Below are positions 9,831 through 19,423 of a stretch of 64,000 nucleotides of DNA, piece after piece. The notes under the pieces are model-generated. The model searched no databases, was not told the DNA's origin, and was given only the letters and a program-made list of their open reading frames with translations. The stretch comes from Paramacrobiotus metropolitanus (lineage: Eukaryota > Tardigrada > Eutardigrada > Parachela > Macrobiotidae), in contig NW_026570275.1 of NCBI RefSeq assembly GCF_019649055.1, forward strand, positions 372,001 to 436,000, in the 5' to 3' direction. The number at the start of each line of letters is the position of its first letter. The stretch's first letter is position 1. A program made the translations under genes and the position numbers.

Positions 9831-11376
9831 ATTCGTAATGAATGACGTGGGTTTTCGTTATCGTAACGAAAAGGAAAAATTCGCTTGAGTTTTCGTTTGC
9901 GTAATGAACAAAAACGTTTTAGTAACTTTTCGTATGCGCATTTTTAGAAAATAATTAAGAAAAGAAAACATCAATAAAACGCTTAATAAGAAAACATAAG
10001 AATAACCTGAATTTGCAACAAAATTTAAAATAGGATTCCAGACCATAATAATCTACTTGCGGTCTATGAGCGCGAGTTAGCGAAATCAGGAATTTATCGA
10101 TTTGTAAACCAGCACTTTAACCTTTATTATTTGTGCAATAAGAATTCCGTAGTAATACCGTGAGTAATACCGTCGTACGGTATTACTCGCGGCAGGTGTG
10201 CACCATAAGAATAAAATTAGAATTCTAATATTTTGCAAATTCTTTCTTGCATAATTCTATAATTAATTGTTGGATGCCGGTACTACAGATATTTGTATCT
10301 ACTGTACATGTCGGCATAACTGCAGTTATTACAAGCCGGCACAATTAAGCTACTTGTACCTAAACCCGACTGTATCGGTACTCGTAATCCCAATAATCAA
10401 CTTTCACGTCTTCATCGCATGAAATGCACAAAGCAGCACCGGGGCATTAGGAAATTGCGTTTGCATCACGGCAATCTGAGTAAAATCCCGGTCGACGAAA
10501 ACTGTTAGATAAAACGGTCTCCAGTTTTAAGCAGAGGCAAGTCCATTTTAAAGGAGTAAATTGTACAAAATGAAGAATTAACACGACTTTACATCAAACG
10601 CACTTGCACACTGTCACAATGCAGGCAGTTTTTATTGTAATAACACTACGGAGTAATCTGAGCTTTTGCCCAATTTACGACCGTAGCAGGCTTAAAAATC
10701 TTCATTTCGTATTTCACGAGTTTTGGAAAGAAAGTGAGGACAAAGCGATCTGCAAAATGCATACTGGCAGAGTGGCACTAGGGCACTCTTGCAGAATTTA
10801 CTCTGCAATGCAATTTTCCAATGGGTTTTTGACGTGCGTCGATCTAGCCTTCCCACATGAATTTATTTATTTAAACTATACTATGGAGATGTGTTACTAT
10901 TCTACACAAGCTTAGATTTTTCTGATTATCCTATTGTTAATAAGTGAGCAGCTTCCACTAATGCTGCACTAATAAATTGCAACAGTATGTACAATAGTAT
11001 TATGCAGTCTATTTAATTTGTTTGGCCACGTCCTTTGAGCCTCAGCAGATCAAGTTAACTGTTTTATTATACCAGGGTAGTATAATACGTTTCTGCAAAA
11101 GATAAAATTTTTTGAATTTTGACCGTGCCCTGGTAAGATCTCCAGCGGCCGTTGTTAGAAATAACACAGGTATGTGATGAATTCGAAGAAGCTTCTGCTG
11201 TTTCTCAGTATCTGTACTACTGGGTCACTTCAGAAATTTGGTTGTATAGAAGTATTTCAAATAACATTACAAGCAGGCTCATGTTGTCAAAAACATTGCC
11301 AAAAATAAGTCAAAAATTTATTCACAAAACGATTAATCCAGATAGTCCGATTAGTTCGTTAGGCCTACGTTTCTAA
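9831..11376. other. Intergenic, nothing recognised
   Basis: AT-rich DNA with one 103-codon + frame (10604-10915) that shows no motif. A short perfect palindrome around CCGTCGTACGG lies near 10170. No RNA gene was seen. Confidence 0.45.
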
Positions 11377-11660
11377 TTATACATAAAGAAGGAATGGCAA
11401 ATGCGGAACTGCAATTTTGCAACAATGCGATACACAGGTTTGGTCGCATAATGACAGAAGTGCCTCTACAACATCCAGTCCATGGTCATAAGGAATAGGA
11501 GACGGTTCCACAATGCCCCTTGACGGACCGAACGTAAGGATGCAACGGACTTGATCCGTTGCCAGATCCATTTCCTTGGCAATACGGGCCACGTTGTACT
11601 GTCCGCCGAAGAAGTCATCATAAGCATTCAGTTGCAACTCGCCGTGATTGCTGACCACTA
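11377..11660 (-). pseudogene. Homeodomain-like helix-turn-helix exon
   Basis: A TTTTTTTGTAG acceptor ends at 11661. The exon then reads a stretch whose IAKEMDLATDQVRC segment resembles helices 2 and 3 of a homeodomain (LAxxLxLxxxQVxxWF). The tryptophan and the NRR motif that should follow are replaced by ILTFGPS, and the frame then drifts to a stop. It is either a decayed homeobox exon or part of a different HTH protein. No matching exon was found nearby. Confidence 0.35.
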
Positions 11661-12365
11661 CAAAAAAAGTGTCGTTGGATGATTGGGGGATATTTTCCGA
11701 TGAAGAATTGCAACGAACTCTAAGTTGTTAGTAACTCTACAGTTATTACTCTGCAGAAAAAGCAGCAGCACCAATATTCTTAATTGATAATAATTTGTTG
11801 CACGTAAATTTATTCACTTACCGTAACATTTTACGATAATTATAAACTAACTGTCAAGTGTTATCTAAATCTAAATTTTGCCTAACATCTAAATCTAAAT
11901 TTTGCCTAACAAAACATCATCGAAACTCTTTCCCGACGGGTTCTGCACAAATGCGTACACGACGGCAAGCTTTGACACATAAAATATTTAGGAAACTATA
12001 TAGAAAACTATTTATAAAAGTAGGAAACATTTAATTACCTATTTGAAAAATATGTATCAAAATAGCCAGTAAAGCAAATGTACAGACAAGTTTAATTGCA
12101 ACTGTTGGCACTAAAATCTTGTCACACAAGATATTGACCATTGATGGTTTCTGCTGATCTTTCACGACTCTAGAGTTCATGTGGGTATTTATAATATTGT
12201 TCGGATATGCTTTCAACAAATTTGTTTTCGTATTTCATTAACGATTGGATGTCAGCAAAATCTAGCCTCTAAGCTCAAATCAGTTGGGCGGTAATAAATC
12301 ACTAACTCCTCATAATGCCGAACTCATATTTTTCAAAAAGGGCAAGAGCTGCGCTTGCCCTCTCG
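11661..12365. other. AT-rich intergenic DNA
   Basis: It holds a small direct repeat (CTAAATCTAAATTTTGCCTAA, about 11863-11910) and a minus frame of 62 codons with one hydrophobic stretch. No supported gene. If the penta-HTH gene is spliced at its 3' end, its last exon should lie here or further left. Confidence 0.45.
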
Positions 12366-13367
12366 TCATTGAAGCGCTTCCCAACAAAATAACGACTTAC
12401 CGCTGTTGCTATTCTCGGCGCTAATGTCGATGATTTTTTGAGAATCTGGGAGTGTTGCTGCAGTGTTCTCGTTCGTCAGTGAACCCACCGTGTTCTCATC
12501 CTGTAAATTCGAAATCGGCCAGTCACTTGCGGATCCTGATGAGCGTCGGCGTCGGGATGTGGAACGACGACTGGGCTTTGGTGGAGACGTCATCTGGAGC
12601 TGCGATCCATCGTCGTTCAGACTGCGCACCTGCCACAACTCCGCATCTTGACTGGCCTCCTTCAGTATCTTTTCCACAACCCAAGCACCGGCTTCGGTTT
12701 GTTTCTTTATCTCAGCATACGTACAACCACCTTCTCGGAGTCTCAACACAGTTTCGTGTAGGTGCCGGTATTTGTACTGGCCGCGCTCGCGAAAGGTCTT
12801 CCCGTTCTGTCGCAATAGCGTCTGAAATTGGTACCGGTTCAGGGTGAACTGGCGCATTATACCGGCGCCACTGTGGCCCTGCTCGAACAACTTCAGAATC
12901 TTCACCATTTGTTTCTTGCTGAGAGGCAGACTATCCCGCTTAGCGAAACTTCTGCCGGCCTGCTGTATCACACATTCCACGACGTTGTCATTCAGCTTGA
13001 CCTTGCGTATAATCTCCGTTCGCGTACATCCTTGCTCGAACAGCTCCAGGATCAGCTTCCTTTGCTCATCGCTGACTGCATCTAATCCATCGTTGGCCAA
13101 ATCGGCAGCTCGCAGTATCTTGTACACGGTAGTCAAGTCAACTTTTAACCGCTTGGCAATCTCCAACCGTGTGCACTGTTTCCCACGGTCTAAGCAGAGG
13201 ATGTCTTGCTTCTGCTCATCGGTTAGCCGCTTCTTATGCACTCTCCCTTCTTTCTTAAGGAACCGCCCCAGTGCGCTGTGGTTAATGTCGGCTCGTTCGA
13301 CAATTTCCTGACGTGTACAGCCGCGGTACAGTAACTTGAAAATCAACTTCTGTTTCTTTTCATCCAT
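12366..13367 (-). CDS. Penta-HTH protein: five tandem helix-turn-helix repeats
   Basis: ATG at 13367 opens a frame with five tandem repeats of about 40-45 residues, each of the form (S/T)-x-(E/K)-(Q/K)-x-x-x-I-L-x-L-(F/L)-x-x-G-C-T-R-x-E-I followed by a second helix. Residues run roughly 2-42, 47-90, 96-137, 145-186 and 195-233. Examples are LIFKLLYRGCTRQEI, LILELFEQGCTRTEI and VLRLREGGCTYAEI. The pattern resembles the HTH of Hin-type recombinases and Tc1/IS630-like transposases. The C-terminal third is disordered, with an RRSTSRRRRSS basic patch and a Ser/Asn-rich tail. No catalytic domain is visible. A good donor, G|GTAAGT, follows codon 322 (exon end 12401); unspliced, the frame stops at 12366. 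Upstream, an intron from 13828 to 13393 (CAG|GTAAGT donor, GCGCTAG acceptor) fits a 5' leader exon. The role is probably sequence-specific nucleic acid binding; whether host gene or domesticated transposase part is open. Confidence 0.75.
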   Translation of the reverse strand: MDEKKQKLIFKLLYRGCTRQEIVERADINHSALGRFLKKEGRVHKKRLTDEQKQDILCLDRGKQCTRLEIAKRLKVDLTTVYKILRAADLANDGLDAVSDEQRKLILELFEQGCTRTEIIRKVKLNDNVVECVIQQAGRSFAKRDSLPLSKKQMVKILKLFEQGHSGAGIMRQFTLNRYQFQTLLRQNGKTFRERGQYKYRHLHETVLRLREGGCTYAEIKKQTEAGAWVVEKILKEASQDAELWQVRSLNDDGSQLQMTSPPKPSRRSTSRRRRSSGSASDWPISNLQDENTVGSLTNENTAATLPDSQKIIDISAENSNSGKSLFCWEALQ

Positions 13368-13392
13368 TTTTCCACTTTGAATTATGGTCACC

Positions 13393-13828
13393 CTAGCGCA
13401 AGCACAATCAGTGACTGTATAAGCGTAGACAATTCAGCTAACCTGTAACGGTAATAAGTACATATTATGAACATGCGCGTCAAAATCGATCTGACAAATG
13501 CAACTATTTTTTACACGAATCATAACATTTTAGCATATGCTAGACTACACAGAAACTATTTTTCACGGCAATTTTCAACCGACTTACGGACGATTTATAA
13601 ACATGCAAACGCACCGATACTTGAAGTACCGGTCAGTATTCGGATTTATAAAGTCAGAAATACGCAGTAACCGCCATCTCCAGCCAAATGATCGACGAAA
13701 TATGCGTGCTCAACCGAGAATTCAAGTGCTTACTGGAGTAGGATTAGCGCTCCTGCCACAACGACATTTTTAGTACATTTGATGTAAGCAAAGTTAGAAA
13801 TTAGCTACTGCACCGGCACGCAACTTAC
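13393..13828 (-). other. Likely 5' intron of the penta-HTH gene
   Basis: A CAACAG|GTAAGTTG donor at 13829/13828 and a TTGCGCTAG|GG acceptor at 13393/13392 frame a 436-base intron ending 25 bases before the ATG. This makes 13829 and upstream a probable untranslated leader exon. Confidence 0.5.
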
Positions 13829-13829
13829 C

Positions 13830-14544
13830 TGTTGAAGTCACGTCACGCAACAATTTAAAGTCCGCAGTCGAACCTCAAAAACCACAAGCAGCAGCAAGGG
13901 AATGACAGTCATTTCAAAACACTACACCGGTTAAACTGGATTGCTGGACGTTTACCGAAACAGTGAATTTACTCGCGAACTTTTGCAAAAAAACTTTGAG
14001 TAAAAATTTTTTGATTGCGGATATTCGGTCGATTGTTTCAGAACAACACCTTCGGTTATGAAAAGGATCCACGACATCCGTGTTGCCTAGAACCTCAAGT
14101 GTCGCTTTCGGATATGTGACTGTTAATTTGATCAGCGGTGCAGATCGGTTGCGATAATTTTACAAAATCCGCATTCCTGTTATGGCCCAATGCCGCACAA
14201 CCATTGTCTGCAGTATTTATTGCAACTACTGTAACTTAGGTAGCTGCTAAATAAGACAGCAACCTTGAACCGGTGTTGCGGTGTTGCGTGTTCCAGAGCG
14301 CATCCACGTTCTCCTGCACCATTGTCGGCGTCGATTGTTAAATAGCGATGGCGCTTAGAGTATTTCGTTGGCAGCTTCTGAAGAACTGCGGAACCCAGTT
14401 ATCGACTGCTTCCAAATCGAGGATGACCGTTAGCGGTTAAACGTCAAACTGCGTGGACTGCGTGAAACTGCGTGAAATGCGATGAGCCTTTAGAGGGTTA
14501 TTTTAATGACGTGATGACATAGAGGCAGTTTATCGGAACTGACT
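13830..14544. other. Probable promoter side of the penta-HTH gene, nothing distinct
   Basis: No open frame of note and no TATA/initiator pair that I can place with confidence. A short doubled word (GGTGTTGCGGTGTTGCG) occurs near 14274. Confidence 0.35.
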
Positions 14545-14720
14545 ACTTGCTACTTGCTACCATTTTTGCAGGCGCGGTCTCCCGTAGCCGTTTTGGTAGC
14601 AAGTAGTTCCACAAAATGAGTTTATGCTGGCTGACTACTGCTACGTAGCTGGCTATGTAGCACCGACTACGTAGCGCAAATGTCTGCATAAACAGACGAT
14701 GCTATTGGTAGTCGTGACTA
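14545..14720. repeat. GTAGC/TAGCAAGTAG-rich inverted repeats
   Basis: The left arm GACTACTTGCTACTTGCTACCA faces TGGTAGCAAGTAGTTCC across about 35 bases. More GCTACGTAGC-type words follow. The same GTAGCAAG word flanks the hAT MITE at 15399-16013 and recurs at about 16063, so this region and 15300-16110 may be parts of one older element that the MITE entered. Confidence 0.45.
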
Positions 14721-15177
14721 GATTGCTAGCTCGTAAGGACAATGGTTAAGCAATGTAGTAACCTCTTGAGGTTGCTAATCCATATACCAACTTCGCAGAT
14801 AATGCGGAAAAATTCGATACAGTACACAATAACCATTAAAAAGTTTGAAACCAAGTTAGAATTAACAGACACGATCATGTATTGAAACTTTTTACATTTA
14901 AAATTCAATTTTTTTCACTTTTAAATTAAATTTGAAAGTTAAACTGTATTTTTTTTGAAATTCAAATTCAAATTGGAACTTTAATTTTTTTTAAAAATTT
15001 GACTTACAACTAAACTTGAAATTTTTTTTTAAATTTTCAAAGATTTCAATTTAGATTTTGAAGATGAAATCTTGAAACAAATCAAATAAATAAAAAATGT
15101 TTCACATGTACGATAAATTAAAAACTTAAAAGCGGATTAAAATAATTTCCAGAAAATAGCAATATTACGAGTACGCC

Positions 15178-15264
15178 TAATATCGGCTTGCCATAATGTA
15201 TTTAATGTCGGCTTGCCATATACCTAATGTCGGCTTGCCATAAGCTTAATATCGGCTTGCCATA
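15178..15264. repeat. Four copies of TAATGTCGGCTTGCCATA
   Basis: Four near-identical 18-mers (TAATRTCGGCTTGCCATA) are spaced by 4-6 bases. They lie in otherwise AT-rich DNA (14880-15170) and just before GC-rich (CCGCC/GGGCGG) sequence. Confidence 0.85.
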
Positions 15265-15398
15265 GTCAAGTAACCCGCCACCATAAGAGGTTGTCCGCTG
15301 CCGTAGCGGTGGGCGGGCACTGCTGTTGCTACCTGCCGTTACTGTGGGCGGTTGCCTTCTACGGTCACACCGGGCGGGTGCCGTCTAGTCGTAGCAAG

Positions 15399-16013
15399 TA
15401 GTGTTGGGTAGTAAAAGTCCTTGCCAATATACTTATTTTTACTATCTGCTTTGGAAAGTTTACTTATTTTTACTTACTATTCAAAATTTTTTCGGGACTT
15501 TTACTTACTTTTACTTTTTATTTCAATTTTCGCAGGGACATTTACTTACTAAATTAAAGTAAATTTACTAAATAAATGTAATTTAGCATTGACAGTTTCG
15601 AATTTCGCTAGTTTCAGAGCGCAACAGACTACTGAAAATAATGCAGATAAATTTCTTATGCATTAATCGAGCTATACAGGTGCATACTGAAAAGTAAATA
15701 CTGCTGCTTTTGAGGACGGCAGGCTGGCAGCCGACTACTGCGCACACCCACTTTACCTGCGAGTGGCGGCGGCTGACACGCCAATTTTCCGTAACGTTGA
15801 TAAAACAGAATTAGTAAATAATTTAGTAATTGATTTTTATTTATTCAACACTGAACCTTAATATTTACTTACTTTTTACTATTCCGGCAGCACATTTACT
15901 TACTTTTACTAACTTTGTTTCCAAAACCTTACTATTTACTAGACTTTTAATATTAGGCGGACTTTTACTAAGTAAAAGGCCGTTATTTAATTTTATTTAG
16001 TAGCACAACACTA
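15399..16013. mobile_element. hAT-type MITE with perfect 8-bp target duplication
   Basis: The element begins TAGTGTTGGGTAGTAAAA and ends with the matching inverted end TTTAGTAGCACAACACTA. It is flanked on both sides by GTAGCAAG (15391-15398 and 16014-16021), an exact 8-bp duplication as hAT transposases make. Both halves are rich in TTACTTAC/AGTAA units and it encodes nothing. It is 615 bp, a non-autonomous copy that needs a transposase from elsewhere. Confidence 0.9.
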
Positions 16014-16053
16014 GTAGCAAGCCGCTGTGAACTGGCTACTTTCTTGCTATCAT

Positions 16054-16583
16054 CTAGAAGGGTAGCAAGCTGGCGACGAGTTTATGCGGCCAGACTAGCA
16101 TTTGTGCATCGGGGGAGGGGATAGCACGTAGCCACAAAGTTGTAGCAACCGCTATAAGCTCCCTCATAGTGCGATAAAATCGGAAACCAGAAATCCGTGG
16201 TATTGGTCGATCCGTTAAATCTTTCTTTAACAGAAAAAATTCATTTTCAAGTTCAGTTTTACAGCCATAAATGATTGGTTGTACAGCTGGTCGCTCATTG
16301 CAGGCTTTTCCAAATTTCTGCCTGTAACACATGCTTTTCACCAATTTACAACATTTTCCAGCGTAGCGACAGCGTTTTCTACTGTAAGCGCACGTTGGTA
16401 AAATTTCAGATAACTGCGTTGACGAAATCTTGATCCGCAAAACGAGACAAAGATTAACAGGTGTTCACTGTTCACATTAAGAGATATTAGAAGAATTTCA
16501 AGTAAAAACATAAAATTACAGTATATTATTCTCCAGCAGAGCCACAGCAAGAAATTTCGCCACCATTTTTTCCACACTGCCAT
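16054..16583 (-). other. Unassigned minus frames
   Basis: Two overlapping frames, one cysteine-rich and one hydrophobic, without splice logic. Their 3' end lies next to the hAT target site. Probably non-coding. Confidence 0.2.
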
Positions 16584-16946
16584 TTTTGCTTTTTGTTCTT
16601 TTTTTCAGAGCCATAGCTTTTTGTTGCAAAAGAATAATTCAGTTTCAGTAAACTGTGACGATAAAATATCCTTTTTCCGATTTATGGTGTATCACTGGCC
16701 ATTTTTTATACTGTTGTTATGTGATAATGACCTTTCCGCCGCTGCAGTATCGTTGTGTGTAATCGCAGAAAACAGACAGGTAAAATGTCCACAGAACTCC
16801 CTTAATTAAAAACAATAAATTTGAAACCAGATTACTCCATCCCAGAAAAACTTACTTGCTGATTAATAATAGCTGTGAAAATAACTGTCGAAAATTCAAA
16901 ATAACTATACAAGAAACGCGTTGAAATTAGAATCGAAGGGAAAAAA

Positions 16947-19423
16947 TTAAATTCGAGGAACACGATTCTTGCGCAGCGCCGGGTGGACGGATTTCCACAG
17001 TTCCAGGTAAGTATCTCTGCCGGACGCGATGGCGTTGTCGGCGCCCTCGGAGGTAGTCGAGGCCAGGGGCGCCGCCGTGGAATTCCTCAGACCACCCGGA
17101 TCCGCGGTGGCCAGGGGAAGGGAAGCAGGGGCCGCAGTCGGCGGTACAGTGGCGGCCACCCGCCGTCGGTAGTGGGTGGCGTTGCTGTAACTGTACGGTT
17201 TACCCAGAGCGGCGATGTAGTCGGTGCGGTTGTATCCCGGATACGGGAACTTGAGGACGCCGGCAGCGTAAACCGGGGCTGGCGAGGTCAGGGTTAGATT
17301 TAGTGCGGCGTCGGTGGTGGTTTTAGTGGTGGGGGGAATGCTTGTTACCTTTGCGGTTGAGGGGGTCGCGGTGGTCGTCACCGTGTTAGGGATGGGGGTG
17401 GTGGTCGCGGTGACGGTGGCCAGTGGGGTGGTGGTGGGGTCCGTCTCGTTGTCGTAGTCAAAGTCCGCCTCCGTGGTGTTGTTGGAGGCAGAGAGAGCGG
17501 TGGTGGCTGAAGGGGCGGGGCTGGTAAGGGTGCCCATTTTGGGGAGGGGCAGGTCTAAATGGGATTCCTCTTTGCTGGAGGGGTCCACTTCGTAGCAGTG
17601 GCAGGCGCAGCACGATGGGAACTGGAACCAGTCCTGTTCGCAATGGCAGGTTAATTTAAGTGGAAATAAATAAATCATCGCAAATCACATGCTACTCTTG
17701 TTCGGCTAATAGTGTCATGTTTACTGGAAATAAACATTATGAAAACTTTATTGAAAAGGAATAACTAATGTTATCAAAAAGTAGTAAGAATGTAGTATAA
17801 TACAGAAGACAACATACATAATATAGGAATAAATATGAAATTAATATTAATTCAACATTTTATTTAAAAATGTATTCAGGAAATCAAATACTGTATTGTC
17901 TGGAATTAAATCATGGAACGGTGCTGAAATAAAATTCAAGAATTACCATAAAAATGCCGCGGCATTCGTTCCTTGGGTCAAACGCGAGGAGCCGATACCA
18001 CGAGTATTTCTGCTCACACCGACAACCGTCACGGCAGCGCCCGGAAGTGCCGGGTCTAAACAAGAAAAATAATTGTCATAACAGTCGCTTGCTTATTTTC
18101 GCTAACTCATACAGTATTCAATAAACAGACAGGTTGCGCTATATATGGCATTCCAAAAGGTCCAAGAAAGGAAAATATAAAATACATTTGGAAAAGCCGT
18201 TATAACATGTTTTTACCACCGGCGTGCCATTGAACACAATTGAATAATACAGTGCCGGTAGGTGGCAAGGTACTAACATGTTAGGTTTACTCACTATTAT
18301 TTAATATTATTATCGAACAACAGTAGCCAAACTCCATTTGGGAGACTTTTAAGGCTATTGGAAAATATTTTTGAACACTGATAAAGATGTACTAACCATA
18401 AGGTTGTCGGATTAACGTGAATGGTACGTACTTGCAGACTTCCTGTTGCACAGCTTGTTCAAAGGGATGGAAATTAACAATAGCCAGAGTAGTTCCGGCG
18501 CTGTTGTTCGCCCAGAACGGCGTCACCACAAACTGCTCCGACGGACATGCGTTCCTGTAACCCAAATTTTCATAACAAAAAATACCGGAATTTTATCACA
18601 AATATGTAATTTGCAACATAAAACTGCTGTTGCAGAAAAAATTAGCTACACGCATTCCAGCTAAATGAAAAAATATTCAAGAATTTAATATCTATATAAA
18701 CAAAGTTATTATTTTTACTATGTAAGAGCTCCTGTTATGGGGAAAATTATTTGACTGGATGCCCTCATTACAAACTGACAAGAATCTTCTAAGTGATTTG
18801 TGCAAAACGGGCCGTGCTATTAGTTTTCTTGTAAGGAAAAATACTACCGTTAAACATTTTTTTGTGAATGCTTTCATTACAAATGCTTATCTCGATTGCT
18901 TTATTTACTGTATATCTCAAATGCTGTATGCTTTATCTCCAATGCTTTATTTAACTGTAAATTGCGAACCCATGTGTCGAAAGGAAAAAAACGAAAGCAC
19001 CTACACGAAGCCGACATCGGGCTTATCCTGCTCGCGTCCCTGCCGGCTCATGGGGCCTTGCGCACGCAGCCGCGCGTGCTTGCCGGCATCACGCTCGCAC
19101 GTGTCGCCGTACATGCGCTTGAGCATGGCCTTGTTGTCCTCGATGTAGCTGTTCATGGCGAACCAGGGGTAGGATTTGCCGGGCAGGGTGCAGGGCTTGT
19201 CCGGCCGGCTGAGATCGCAGGGAATGTCGTGGAGATCAAAGTCCGGCCGGATGCGCGGGATATAGTTCGAACCGGCCGAGGACGGCAGGCCCAGCATGTC
19301 GGCCTGGGCTAGTTGTAGCAGAAAACCGCCAGTGCTGACGACGAAGATCAAGTGCAGGATCGTCCGGCTGAGCGGTGCCCGTCGAACGCTACCTACCGGC
19401 AAGAACGTCGTCTTTTGTCTAAC
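16947..19423 (-). CDS. spz-like: Spätzle-like cystine-knot ligand with mucin-like tail
   Basis: Four exons fit in phase: 19423-19005, 18554-18432, 18055-17947 and 17633-16947. At least one upstream exon with the ATG is missing; the first exon follows a TTTTCACAG acceptor and has a hydrophobic signal-like segment ([21 protein letters not shown]). The pro-region contains [13 protein letters not shown]...LKRMYGD, as in Spätzle 5/6-type proteins. The cystine-knot domain spans exons 2-4: [50 protein letters not shown]. Processed Spätzle binds Toll receptors in immunity or development. The unusual part is what follows the knot: about 215 residues of Thr/Pro/Ala-rich, mucin-like sequence with several N-glycosylation sequons. 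Typical Spätzle proteins end soon after the SCC-C motif. Exon 4 is much richer in GC than its introns. Confidence 0.85.

Noticed and set aside
12452-13311. Several + frames across the penta-HTH gene
   Set aside because: Shadows of the minus-strand HTH repeats; no motif of their own.
16983-17297. + strand frame of 104 codons, Gly/Arg-rich
   Set aside because: It is the shadow of the Thr/Pro-rich tail exon of the Spätzle-like gene on the other strand.
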